DNA from: Streptomyces bambusae
Lineage (GTDB): Bacteria > Actinomycetota > Actinomycetes > Streptomycetales > Streptomycetaceae
NCBI RefSeq assembly: GCF_020532645.1
Contig: NZ_JAJAUZ010000028.1
Location: 35,989 to 99,988 of the forward strand
Reading direction: 5' to 3'
Length of the DNA: 64,000 nt
Part shown: piece by piece, positions 1 to 7,419 of the stretch
How positions within the stretch are numbered: the first letter of the stretch is position 1
Layout: each line of letters begins with the position of its first letter
Position numbers and translations under genes: made by a program
Notes under the pieces: generated by a model
What the model was told of the DNA's origin: nothing
Seen by the model: the letters and a program-made list of their open reading frames with translations, nothing else
Database searches by the model: none

Positions 1-326
1 CCGGTGAGGGCGGCGCGCTGACGCACGGCAAGTACGCCCCCAACCTTGAGGGTGTCTCGCCGAAGCACATCTACGAGGCCATGCTCACCGGCCCGCAGAA
101 CATGCCTTCCTTCCCGGACAGCACCATGCCGGAGAAGGAGAAGAAGGACATCATCGCGTACCTCCAGACCGTCAACGGCGACAAGTCGGAGAGCCCCGGC
201 GGCCTCAAGCTCGGCGGCCTCGGCCCCGTCAGCGAAGGCCTGTTCGGCTGGATCTTCGGTCTGGGAACGCTCATCGCTGTCGCCGTCTGGGTCGCGGCCC
301 ACACCGCTAAGGCCAAGAAGTCATGA
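1..326 (+). CDS. qcrC: Cytochrome bc1 complex diheme cytochrome c subunit (QcrC), C-terminal part
   Basis: The reading frame enters from the left edge (first full codon at base 3) and covers the last ~107 residues of the membrane-anchored diheme cytochrome c of the actinobacterial bc1 complex, which passes electrons from the bc1 core to the aa3 oxidase. The visible part holds the end of the second cytochrome c domain, with the axial-Met-like segment NMPSFPDSTMPEKEK and an IIAYLQ helix. A C-terminal membrane anchor follows (IFGLGTLIAVAVWVAAHT) and a basic tail. The CxxCH motifs lie outside the window. The stop overlaps the qcrA start (ATGA at 323-326), which indicates translational coupling in qcrCAB. 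Identity rests on this sequence and the two following genes. Confidence 0.93.
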   Translation, partial: GEGGALTHGKYAPNLEGVSPKHIYEAMLTGPQNMPSFPDSTMPEKEKKDIIAYLQTVNGDKSESPGGLKLGGLGPVSEGLFGWIFGLGTLIAVAVWVAAHTAKAKKS

Positions 327-1381
327 GTAGCCAAGACATTCCCGAAGACAAGCACCTGCCGACCGAGCAGGGCGACGCGCACCACGGTGGTGTGGCGGTG
401 GCGGACGACCCGTTCGCCGACCCCGGCCTGCCGGCCCACAAGCCGCGCATCCAGGACATCGACGAGCGGGCGGCCAAGCGCTCCGAGCGCACCGTGGCCA
501 TGCTGTTCACGCTGTCGATGCTGGCCACGATCGGCTTCATCGCGTCCTACGTGACGATCCCGGTGGACAAGATCGTCTACATCTGGCCGTTCGGCCACGT
601 GAGCGGTCTGAACTTCGCCCTCGGCGTCACGCTCGGCATCGCCCTCTTCTGCATCGGCGCGGGCGCGGTCCACTGGGCCCGCACCCTGATGTCCGACGTC
701 GAGGTCGCCGACGAGCGCCACCCGATCGAGGCCGCCCCCGAGGTCAAGGCCAAGGTCCTGGCGGACTTCGCCGACGGTGCCCGCGAGTCCGACATCGGCC
801 GCCGCAAGCTCATCCGCAACACGATGCTCGGAGCGCTGGCCATGGTGCCGCTCTCCGGTGTCGTCCTGCTGCGCGACCTGGGCCCGCTGCCCGAGGACAA
901 GCTCCGCAAGACGATCTGGGCCAAGGGCAAGCTGCTCATCAACCAGAACACGATGGAGCCGCTGCGTCCCGAGGACGTCGCCGTCGGTTCGCTGACCTTC
1001 GCCATGCCCGAGGGCCTGGAAGAGGACCAGCACGACTACATGCAGCAGATCGCCAAGGCTGCCCTGATGATCGTCCGTATCCAGCCGGAGGACATCAAGG
1101 ACAAGCAGGAGCTGGAGTGGTCCCACGACGGCATCGTGGCCTACTCGAAGATCTGCACCCACGTCGGCTGCCCGATCAGCCTGTACGAGCAGCAGACCCA
1201 CCACGTGCTCTGCCCGTGCCACCAGTCCACTTTCGACCTCTCCGACGGCGCCCGCGTCATCTTCGGCCCGGCCGGTCACGCCCTCCCGCAGCTGCGGATC
1301 GGCGTGAATGACGAAGGCTTCCTCGAGGCGCTCGGCGACTTCGAAGAGCCCGTCGGTCCTGCCTTCTGGGAGCGCGGATGA
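323..1381 (+). CDS. qcrA: Cytochrome bc1 Rieske iron-sulfur subunit
   Basis: This is the 352-aa Rieske subunit of the bc1 complex, which oxidises menaquinol and delivers electrons to cytochrome c. Two N-terminal hydrophobic segments (about residues 53-75 and 92-112) and a third near residue 175 match the three-helix actinobacterial QcrA, unlike the single helix of most Rieske proteins. Cluster ligands are clear: C278 and H280 in CTHVGC, then C297 and H300 in CPCHQS, with C283 and C299 placed for the structural disulfide. The start overlaps the qcrC stop and the stop overlaps the qcrB start (ATGA both times), so the operon is tightly coupled. Confidence 0.97.
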   Translation: MSSQDIPEDKHLPTEQGDAHHGGVAVADDPFADPGLPAHKPRIQDIDERAAKRSERTVAMLFTLSMLATIGFIASYVTIPVDKIVYIWPFGHVSGLNFALGVTLGIALFCIGAGAVHWARTLMSDVEVADERHPIEAAPEVKAKVLADFADGARESDIGRRKLIRNTMLGALAMVPLSGVVLLRDLGPLPEDKLRKTIWAKGKLLINQNTMEPLRPEDVAVGSLTFAMPEGLEEDQHDYMQQIAKAALMIVRIQPEDIKDKQELEWSHDGIVAYSKICTHVGCPISLYEQQTHHVLCPCHQSTFDLSDGARVIFGPAGHALPQLRIGVNDEGFLEALGDFEEPVGPAFWERG

Positions 1382-3006
1382 GCACTGCGACCGCTACCGA
1401 CAAGCGCAAAGCGCCGGCGGGCGAGCGCGTAGCCGACTGGGCGGACGGCCGCCTGGGCATCTACAGCCTCGCCAAGTCGAACATGCGCAAGATCTTCCCG
1501 GACCACTGGTCCTTCATGCTGGGTGAGATCTGCCTCTACAGCTTCATCATCATCATCCTCACGGGTGTGTACCTGACGCTGTTCTTCCACCCGAGCATGA
1601 ACGAGGTCGTGTACCACGGCTCGTACGTGCCGATGCAGGGCGTCCGGATGTCCGAGGCCTACGCCTCGACGCTGGACATCAGCTTCGACGTCCGCGGCGG
1701 TCTGCTCATCCGGCAGATCCACCACTGGGCGGCCCTGATCTTCGTCGCGGCCATGCTCGTGCACATGATGCGCGTGTTCTTCACCGGCGCGTTCCGCAAG
1801 CCGCGTGAGGTCAACTGGGTCTTCGGCTTCCTGCTGCTGGTCCTCGGCATGTTCACCGGCTTCACCGGTTACTCCCTGCCGGACGACCTGCTCTCGGGCA
1901 CCGGTGTCCGCTTCATGGAGGGCGCGATCCTGTCCGTGCCGATCGTGGGCACGTACCTGTCGATGTTCCTCTTCGGCGGCGAGTTCCCCGGCCACGACTT
2001 CGTGGCCCGGTTCTACTCGATCCACATCCTGCTGCTGCCGGGCATCATGCTCGGCCTGCTGGTGGCGCACCTGATCCTGGTCTTCTACCACAAGCACACC
2101 CAGTTCGCGGGCCCCGGCCGCACGAACAACAACGTCGTCGGCATGCCCCTGCTGCCGGTGTACATGGCCAAGGCCGGCGGCTTCTTCTTCCTGGTCTTCG
2201 GCGTCATCGCGGTCATCTCCGCGATCGCCTCGATCAACCCGATCTGGGCGCTCGGCCCGTACATCCCGGACCACGTGTCCACGGGTGCACAGCCCGACTG
2301 GTACATGGGCTTCTCCGAAGGTCTCATCCGTGCCATGCCGGGCTGGGAGATCAACCTCTGGGGCCACACGCTCGTCCTGGGCGTGTTCATCCCGCTGGTG
2401 ATCTTCCCGCTGGTCCTCGCGGCCATCGCCGTCTACCCGTTCATCGAGTCCTGGGTCACCGGCGACAAGCGCGAGCACCACATCCTGGACCGCCCGCGCA
2501 ACGCGCCGACCCGTACGGGCTTCGGCGTCGCGTGGCTGACCTGGTACGTCATCCTGCTCATCGCAGGTGGCAACGACATGTTCGCGCAGTACTTCCACCT
2601 GTCGATCAACGCCATCACGTGGTTCGCCCGCATCGGCTTCTTCGTCGGCCCGGTCATCGCGTTCGTCATCACCAAGCGCATCTGCCTCGGCCTCCAGCGC
2701 CGCGACCGCGACAAGGTGCTGCACGGCCGTGAGACCGGCATCATCAAGCGCCTGCCGCACGGTGAGTTCGTCGAGGTCCACGAGCCGCTGTCGCCTGGCA
2801 AGCTGCACACCCTCACCGCGCACGAGCAGTACAAGCCCGCCGAGATCGGCCCGACGGTCGACGAGAACGGTGTCGAGCGCAAGGTGAAGCTGATGGAGAA
2901 GCTCCGCGTGAAGCTCAGCAAGGGCTACTACGGGGAGGACCACCAGATTCCGAAGGCCACGGCCGAGGAGTACAAGGAGATCCAGAGCGGCCACGGCCAC
3001 CACTGA
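1378..3006 (+). CDS. qcrB: Cytochrome bc1 cytochrome b subunit
   Basis: A 542-aa multi-spanning cytochrome b, carrying the two b hemes and quinol sites of the bc1 complex. Histidine-bearing helices (HHWAALIFVAAMLVHMM and the later IHILLLPGIMLGLLVAHL) supply the b-heme ligands. A PDWYMGF segment corresponds to the PEWY-type Qo loop, written here as PDWY as in actinobacterial proteins. The C-terminus is long, charged and cytoplasmic (about residues 435-542) and ends His-rich (GHGHH), as in other streptomycete QcrB. Last gene of qcrCAB; a strong terminator follows. Confidence 0.97.
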   Translation: MSTATATDKRKAPAGERVADWADGRLGIYSLAKSNMRKIFPDHWSFMLGEICLYSFIIIILTGVYLTLFFHPSMNEVVYHGSYVPMQGVRMSEAYASTLDISFDVRGGLLIRQIHHWAALIFVAAMLVHMMRVFFTGAFRKPREVNWVFGFLLLVLGMFTGFTGYSLPDDLLSGTGVRFMEGAILSVPIVGTYLSMFLFGGEFPGHDFVARFYSIHILLLPGIMLGLLVAHLILVFYHKHTQFAGPGRTNNNVVGMPLLPVYMAKAGGFFFLVFGVIAVISAIASINPIWALGPYIPDHVSTGAQPDWYMGFSEGLIRAMPGWEINLWGHTLVLGVFIPLVIFPLVLAAIAVYPFIESWVTGDKREHHILDRPRNAPTRTGFGVAWLTWYVILLIAGGNDMFAQYFHLSINAITWFARIGFFVGPVIAFVITKRICLGLQRRDRDKVLHGRETGIIKRLPHGEFVEVHEPLSPGKLHTLTAHEQYKPAEIGPTVDENGVERKVKLMEKLRVKLSKGYYGEDHQIPKATAEEYKEIQSGHGHH

Positions 3007-3073
3007 TCTCCCTCCGGGATCCCCCTCGGAGCGGTCCCCGGACCCCTCCGAGACGAACTGATCGCCACAGCAG

Positions 3074-3102
3074 GAGCCCCGTCCAGCCTCTGGACGGGGC
3101 TC
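3074..3102 (+). terminator. Intrinsic terminator after qcrB
   Basis: A perfect 12-bp stem (GAGCCCCGTCCA pairing with TGGACGGGGCTC) closes a 5-nt loop, 68 nt after the qcrB stop. A short T-containing tail (TTCGCTGT) follows, typical of high-GC terminators without a long U-run. It separates the respiratory operon from trpD. Confidence 0.8.
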
Positions 3103-3177
3103 TTCGCTGTGCTGCGGGCTGGATAGGGTGACCATGCGACACCCTCTGTAATTCGGCGATGGACCCAGGAGTGGACC

Positions 3178-4269
3178 ATGAACGTTGCGACCCCGACAGG
3201 CGGCGACGGCGTGGCGGGCCTGACCTGGCCGGGCGTACTCGACGCCCTGCTCGGCGGCAAGGACCTCTCGGCCGACGAGACCGCCTGGGCCATGGACCGG
3301 ATCATGCGGGGCGAAGCCACCGACGCGCAGATCGCCGGCTTCGCCGTGGCCCTGCGCGCCAAGGGCGAGACCGTCGCCGAGATCACCGGACTCGTCCGCA
3401 CCATGTACGCGCACGCCAACCTGATCCGGGTTCCCGGCCGGACCGTCGACATCGTCGGCACCGGCGGTGACGGCGCCAAGACCGTCAACATCTCCACCAT
3501 GTCCGCGATCGTCGTCGCCGGCACCGGCGCCAAGGTCGTCAAGCACGGCAACCGGGCCGCCTCCTCCGCCAGCGGCGCCTCCGACGTCCTGGAGAAGCTC
3601 GGCGTCAACCTGGACCTGACGCCCGCCCGCGTCGCCCAGGTGGCCGAAGAAGCCGGCATCACCTTCTGCTTCGCCGTCAAGTTCCACCCCGCCCTGCGGC
3701 ACGTCGCCGCCGCGCGCAGGGAACTCGGCATCCGGACCACCTTCAACTTCCTCGGACCGCTCACCAACCCGGCCCAGGTCCGCGCCCAGGCCACCGGCGT
3801 CGCCGACGCCCGGATGGCCCCCATCGTCGCCGGCGTGCTCGCCGAGCGGGGCTCCTCCGCCCTCGTGTTCCGCGGCGACGACGGCCTCGACGAACTCACC
3901 ACCACGGCGACCTCCCGGGTCTGGTGGGTACGGGAAGGACGGGTGGACACGCAGGCGTTCGACCCGCGGGACGTGGGGATCGAGATCGTCGACATCTCGG
4001 CGCTGCGGGGCGCGGACGCCTCGTACAACGCCGATGTGGCACGGCGGCTGCTCGCGGGAGAGACCGGACCCGTGCGCGATGCCGTCCTGCTGAATTCCGC
4101 GGCGGCGCTCGTGGCCCTGGACGGGCTCGAAGGGGAAGGGGCCGGGGAATTGGGCTCCGGGACGCTGGAAGAGCGGATTCGGGCAGGGATCGAGCGCGCT
4201 GCCGAATCGATCGACTCGGGAGCCGCCCGGGAGGCACTGGAACGGTGGGTCGGATTCAGTCAGAAATGA
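3178..4269 (+). CDS. trpD: Anthranilate phosphoribosyltransferase
   Basis: A 363-aa TrpD, which transfers the phosphoribosyl group of PRPP to anthranilate, the second step of tryptophan synthesis from chorismate. The PRPP-binding glycine loop GTGGDG lies at residues 94-99 and is followed by KTVNIST. KHGNRAASS (K122 to N125) matches the conserved anthranilate/PRPP region. ATG at 3178 has an AGGAG ribosome site 5 nt upstream. The gene stands alone between two terminators, far from trpEG (31974-33896), as usual for the scattered trp genes of streptomycetes. Confidence 0.96.
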   Translation: MNVATPTGGDGVAGLTWPGVLDALLGGKDLSADETAWAMDRIMRGEATDAQIAGFAVALRAKGETVAEITGLVRTMYAHANLIRVPGRTVDIVGTGGDGAKTVNISTMSAIVVAGTGAKVVKHGNRAASSASGASDVLEKLGVNLDLTPARVAQVAEEAGITFCFAVKFHPALRHVAAARRELGIRTTFNFLGPLTNPAQVRAQATGVADARMAPIVAGVLAERGSSALVFRGDDGLDELTTTATSRVWWVREGRVDTQAFDPRDVGIEIVDISALRGADASYNADVARRLLAGETGPVRDAVLLNSAAALVALDGLEGEGAGELGSGTLEERIRAGIERAAESIDSGAAREALERWVGFSQK

Positions 4270-4293
4270 CTCCGCGCGACTGAAAAACCTCAG

Positions 4294-4320
4294 GGCCCGG
4301 TCCGAATGGTGGACCGGGCC
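4294..4320 (+). terminator. Intrinsic terminator after trpD
   Basis: Perfect 10-bp stem GGCCCGGTCC / GGACCGGGCC with a 7-nt loop, followed by TTGTCGTGTC. It lies 24 nt after the trpD stop and insulates trpD from the downstream riboswitch leader. Confidence 0.8.
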
Positions 4321-4355
4321 TTGTCGTGTCGGGATCTTGTGGCAGGATGCATGTA

Positions 4356-4470
4356 GGTCACGAGTGACAGCGATCAGGCCCCGGCTTGCTGTCCGGCAAC
4401 CCTCCTTCCGTGGCGGGGTGCCCCGGGTGATGACCTGGCCGTGGACCACAAGGTCCCCGGCAAGCGCGGA
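4356..4470 (+). promoter_or_regulatory. SAM-IV riboswitch aptamer
   Basis: From GGTCACGAGTGACAGCG to GGCAAGCGCGGA the sequence follows, almost base for base, the actinobacterial SAM-IV aptamer as I remember it: the GTGACAGC/GCTGTCCGGCAACC P2 arm, the TGGCGGGGTGCCCCGGGTGA core, the return strand GATGACC closing P1, and a 3-prime hairpin (GGACC..GGTCC) followed by GCAAGCGC, the pseudoknot strand. It lies 370 nt upstream of a PLP enzyme of the cysteine-desulfurase family, consistent with control of sulfur metabolism by S-adenosylmethionine. Which structure acts as the expression platform is inferred, not shown. Confidence 0.92.
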
Positions 4471-4490
4471 TCCCTCGACACCAGGGATCC
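4468..4490 (+). promoter_or_regulatory. Hairpin overlapping the 3-prime end of the SAM-IV aptamer
   Basis: GGATCCCT and AGGGATCC form a perfect 8-bp stem with a 7-nt loop. Its 5-prime arm reuses the last bases of the aptamer, so hairpin and ligand-bound aptamer may be mutually exclusive. It ends 10 nt before an AGGAG ribosome site, which makes it a plausible expression platform. Function is inference. Confidence 0.5.
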
Positions 4491-4513
4491 TGGTCATTCG
4501 AGGAGCGTTTTCC

Positions 4514-4534
4514 GTGAGCAAGCGAATGCGATAG
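4514..4534 (+). CDS. Six-codon leader ORF (MSKRMR) behind the SAM-IV riboswitch
   Basis: GTG AGC AAG CGA ATG CGA TAG encodes MSKRMR. An AGGAG ribosome site at 4501-4505 lies 8 nt before the GTG, good spacing for a streptomycete start. It is the first translatable start after the aptamer. Its stop codon leads directly into a short GGCGC/GCGCC hairpin, so ribosome movement over the ORF could affect that structure. It could be a regulatory upstream ORF that couples SAM sensing to translation or attenuation. I recognise no named family; that it is translated is inferred only from the SD-start-stop arrangement. Confidence 0.45.
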   Translation: MSKRMR

Positions 4535-4546
4535 GCGCGTAGCGCC
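4534..4546 (+). terminator. Short hairpin directly after the leader ORF
   Basis: GGCGC-GTA-GCGCC forms a 5-bp stem whose first base is the last base of the MSKRMR stop codon. CCTTCTTCATCATTTCC follows, unusually T-rich for this genome. It may be a weak, translation-sensitive attenuator. Confidence 0.35.
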
Positions 4547-4725
4547 CCTTCTTCATCATTTCCTCCGCGGGCCCGTGGGTTTGTGGCCGATGCCGCCCCT
4601 CCTTCCTTTGTGTGGCGTGCGTGCGTGGGGGTTTACCCGTGCGTGGGTTTCCTCGGTGTCTTCGGTTTTCGCCGACGGCTTTCGTGCGGGTTTCTTGAAG
4701 CCATTCCATCCCGGGAGATACCGTC

Positions 4726-6180
4726 ATGTCCGCGTACCTGAATTCTGCTGGTTCTGCTGCTGTTTCCGGCGCTGGGGCCGGGGCTGCCTCTGCGTCTGCG
4801 TCTTCCTCTGCCCTTGCCTCTGCTGTGGGCGCCGGCGATGCCGACGCCGCCTGTCAGCCGCTGCCCGTGCTCGGGCGGGACGTGACCGTGCCGCTCGTGA
4901 CCGGCGGGGAAGTCACGTACGCCGCGCTCGACTACGCCGCCAGCGCGCCCGCGCTCCAGCGGGTGTGGGACGACGTCGCCGCCTACGCGCCCTACTACGG
5001 CAGCGTCCACCGCGGCGCCGGGTACCTCTCGCAGCTGTCCACCGACCTGTTCGAGCAGAGCCGGGCCGCCGTCGCCGAATTCCTCGACTGCCGCGACGGC
5101 GACCAGGTCGTCTTCACCCGGTCCACCACCGACAGCCTCAACCTGCTCGCCCAGGCCCTGCCCGCCGGCTGCCAGGTGTTCGTCTTCGAGACCGAACACC
5201 ACGCCTCGCTGCTGCCGTGGCGGGACGCGCACGTCACCTACCTCAACGCGCCCCGGACCCCCGCCCAGGCCGTCGCCACCCTGGAACGGGCCCTCGCCGA
5301 CCGCGACCCGTACGGTCCGGCACTCGTCTGCGTCACCGGCGCGTCCAACGTGACCGGCGAACTCTGGCCCGTAAGGGAACTCGCCGCCGCCGCCCACGCC
5401 CACGGCGCGCGGATCGTCCTCGACGCGGCCCAGCTCGCACCCCACCATGCCGTCTCGATCGCCGACCTCGACGTCGACTGGGTCGCCTTCTCCGGACACA
5501 AGCTGTACGCGCCCTTCGGCTCCGGCGTCCTCGCCGGCCGTGCCGACTGGCTCCAGGAGGCCGAGCCGTACCTCGCCGGCGGCGGCGCGTCCCGGCAGGT
5601 CGCACGGCGGGAAGACGGCGGCGTGGACGTCGCCTGGCACACCACCGCCGCCCGCCACGAAGCCGGCTCGCCGAACGTCATCGGCGTCTACGCGATCGCC
5701 TCCGCCTGCCGCGCCCTCACCGAAGCCGGCTTCGACCGGCTGGTCGAACGCGAGCAGTCCCTCGTCCGGCGGGTACGGGAAGGCCTCGCGGCGGTGCCCG
5801 CGGTCAAGGTCCTGTCGCTGTTCGGCGACGACGCCCCGCGCGTCGGCGTCATCTCCTTCGTGGTCGAAGGCTGGAACAGCTCCCACTTCGCGGCCGCACT
5901 CTCCGCGGAATACGGCATCGGCGTCCGCGACGGCCTGTTCTGCGCCCACCCGCTGGTACGGACGCTGCTGGGCAGCGAACCCCAGGAGGCGGGGGAGTGC
6001 GGGTCCCCCGAAGGCGGGCCGGGGGAACGGTCCCTGAACGCGATCCGCGTGAGCTTCGGCGCGGGAACCCCCGACGAGCACGTGGACCGGTTCGTGGGGG
6101 CGGTCCGGGAACTCGTGGAGTGCGGGGCGCGGTGGCAGTACCGGACGGAGGGCGGCAGGTGCGTGGCGGTGGTGGGGTGA
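4726..6180 (+). CDS. Class V aminotransferase, cysteine-desulfurase-like
   Basis: A 484-aa PLP enzyme of the NifS/SufS fold. The PLP lysine is K259 in FSGHKLYAP. The residues of the active-site cysteine loop appear as RDGLFCAHP with C406, matching the RxGxxC pattern of SufS-type desulfurases, so sulfur removal from cysteine or a related substrate is likely. Residues 4-36 are a low-complexity Ala/Ser/Gly extension, written with T-ending codons (TCT, GCT, GTT) unlike the rest of the gene; homologues normally begin near the PLP domain. ATG 4726 has GGGAG 8 nt upstream. The upstream SAM-IV riboswitch points to a role in sulfur amino-acid metabolism rather than housekeeping Fe-S assembly. Substrate is not assignable from sequence. 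Confidence 0.85.
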   Translation: MSAYLNSAGSAAVSGAGAGAASASASSSALASAVGAGDADAACQPLPVLGRDVTVPLVTGGEVTYAALDYAASAPALQRVWDDVAAYAPYYGSVHRGAGYLSQLSTDLFEQSRAAVAEFLDCRDGDQVVFTRSTTDSLNLLAQALPAGCQVFVFETEHHASLLPWRDAHVTYLNAPRTPAQAVATLERALADRDPYGPALVCVTGASNVTGELWPVRELAAAAHAHGARIVLDAAQLAPHHAVSIADLDVDWVAFSGHKLYAPFGSGVLAGRADWLQEAEPYLAGGGASRQVARREDGGVDVAWHTTAARHEAGSPNVIGVYAIASACRALTEAGFDRLVEREQSLVRRVREGLAAVPAVKVLSLFGDDAPRVGVISFVVEGWNSSHFAAALSAEYGIGVRDGLFCAHPLVRTLLGSEPQEAGECGSPEGGPGERSLNAIRVSFGAGTPDEHVDRFVGAVRELVECGARWQYRTEGGRCVAVVG

Positions 6181-6418
6181 GGGGGCGGTGGGCGGTGGGC
6201 GGTAGGTGGTAGCCGGTAGGCGTTGCTGGGCGGTGTCGTAGGCGGGTGTTGCCCTTGAGCGGGGTTTCCTTTCCCCCCTATCCCGATGCTGCGGGGCCGG
6301 ATCTGCCCTCCACCCCCGTGGTGGGGCGGGGTCTGGGGTCTGGGGTTTGCGGTGGCGGGGCCGGGCCGGGTTGTGGGGGCTCCGGGGGTTGCCCGCTGGT
6401 CTGATGGTGCGGTCGGCC

Positions 6419-6499
6419 CGGTGGCCGGCGTCAAGGGCGCTCCCTTCGGTCGCGTCGCTGCGCGATGGCCCTTCGGGCCACCCTTGACTCCGGCCACCG
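6419..6499. repeat. 81-bp palindromic element with internal hairpins
   Basis: Outer arms CGGTGGCCGGCGTCAAGGG (6419-6437) and CCCTTGACTCCGGCCACCG (6481-6499) pair in 18 of 19 positions. Between them lie TCGCG..CGCGA and GGCCC-TTC-GGGCC hairpins, so either strand could fold into a branched, cloverleaf-like structure. It resembles the extragenic palindromes that recur in streptomycete genomes; copy number cannot be judged here. Confidence 0.65.
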
Positions 6500-6830
6500 T
6501 GCCGCCGGTGTCCAGACCTGCGAGCACCCCCCGGAGGGGGAGGAACGGGCAGGGGGACGGGTGCGGCCGTGGCGTGTCCGGTAGTCCTGCGGGGTGCGGG
6601 CTGAGCCCGCGCCTTCGATCGCTACGCAGTCACTTCCGTATGGCGGCCACCGGGCCGGCCAGGGGTTGGGCATAAGCCGCCCACGATCGCCACGTGCGCG
6701 CCCTCGCCCGGCGGCGCCCCCGTGACCTGCGGTTTTCCGCCGGGCAGATGCCCGCCGGGGGACGTGTGACGCTTGCCGTCAACAAAGTGCGCTGAGCGGG
6801 TCATCCGGCCCCGTCAAGGGCCCATCCCCT

Positions 6831-7094
6831 CCGGCGGGCGACGGCCGCCAACGAATCCCCAGCCCCCCACCAGTGGCCCGGCAACTGTGATGCCTTGCAC
6901 GGGTGGTGCGGGTGGGAGACCAACCCGCGCGGAGCGCGGGGCACCCACCGGCGCGGGAGGCCGCCAACGAAAGCCCGGCCATTCACCAGCGGCTCCGCAT
7001 CCGGATGCGCTCAGTGGGTGGTGCGGGTGGGAGAACATCCCCGCGCGGAGCGCGGGGCACCCCACCGGCGGGCAGCCGGACACGAAGGCCGAGC
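6831..7094. repeat. 117-bp tandem repeat, two full copies and part of a third
   Basis: Copies begin at 6831, 6948 and 7065, each with CCGGCG. The strongest shared segment is GGTGGTGCGGGTGGGAGA followed by a CCCGCGC-GGA-GCGCGGG hairpin and GGCACCC. The period is exactly 117 bp (a multiple of three), but the frames have coding-unlike composition. The third copy decays after about 30 bp. Confidence 0.75.
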
Positions 7095-7137
7095 CCGGCA
7101 CGGGCAGGGCCGGAGCCACGCAGGCCAGGTGCAACGG

Positions 7138-7419
7138 TTACGCGTCGAGCCCGATCGCGAAGGCCGCTTCCAGGTCGTGCTGGGAGTACGTGCGGAAGGC
7201 GACGTGCGTGTCGGTGGCCTCGACGCCGGGGATCTTGGAGATACGGCCGGGGATGATGTCGGCCAGGTCGTCGTGGCGGGCGACGCGGACCAGGGCGATC
7301 AGGTCGTAGGTGCCGGTCACGGAGTAGACCTCGCTGACGTTCTCCAGCGCGGCGATCGCCTCGGCGATCTCGGGGATCCGGTCCACGCTGGTCTTGATGA
7401 GGACGAGAGCGGTGATCAC
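7138..7419 (-). CDS. Stand-alone Lrp/AsnC ligand-binding (RAM) domain protein
   Basis: A 93-aa protein that is only the C-terminal sensor domain of the Lrp/AsnC family (VLIKTSVDRIPEIAEAIAALENVSEVYSV..GTYDLIALVRV). The usual N-terminal helix-turn-helix is absent, so it cannot bind DNA by itself. Such proteins form oligomers and bind amino-acid-like ligands; it may modulate a full-length Lrp partner. The start is GTG 7419, overlapping the stop of the upstream rhomboid gene by four bases (GTGA), with a GGGAG site inside the rhomboid coding end. The ligand is unknown. Confidence 0.85.
   Translation of the reverse strand: MITALVLIKTSVDRIPEIAEAIAALENVSEVYSVTGTYDLIALVRVARHDDLADIIPGRISKIPGVEATDTHVAFRTYSQHDLEAAFAIGLDA

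Larger units (their letters stand above)
6181..7137. other. 957-bp non-coding region built of several repeat types
   Basis: No convincing gene is present. From left to right the stretch holds a GGTAG/GGCGG simple repeat (6184-6225), an 81-bp palindromic element (6419-6499), a segment with further short inverted repeats (6600-6800), and a 117-bp tandem repeat (6831-7094). Open frames across it have skewed composition (Arg/Pro/Gly), lack ribosome sites and change with the repeats. It separates the desulfurase gene from the convergent Lrp-domain gene. Confidence 0.7.

Noticed and set aside
1276..4521. Very long open frame on the minus strand opposite qcrA-trpD
   Set aside because: Produced by the GC-rich codon bias of the plus-strand genes; no ribosome site, skewed Asp/Arg/Gly/Val composition, and the plus-strand proteins are certain.
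6814..7134. Minus-strand frame of about 106 codons in the tandem repeat
   Set aside because: Its translation simply follows the 117-bp repeats, has no ribosome site and resembles no family; such frames in streptomycete repeats are usually spurious.
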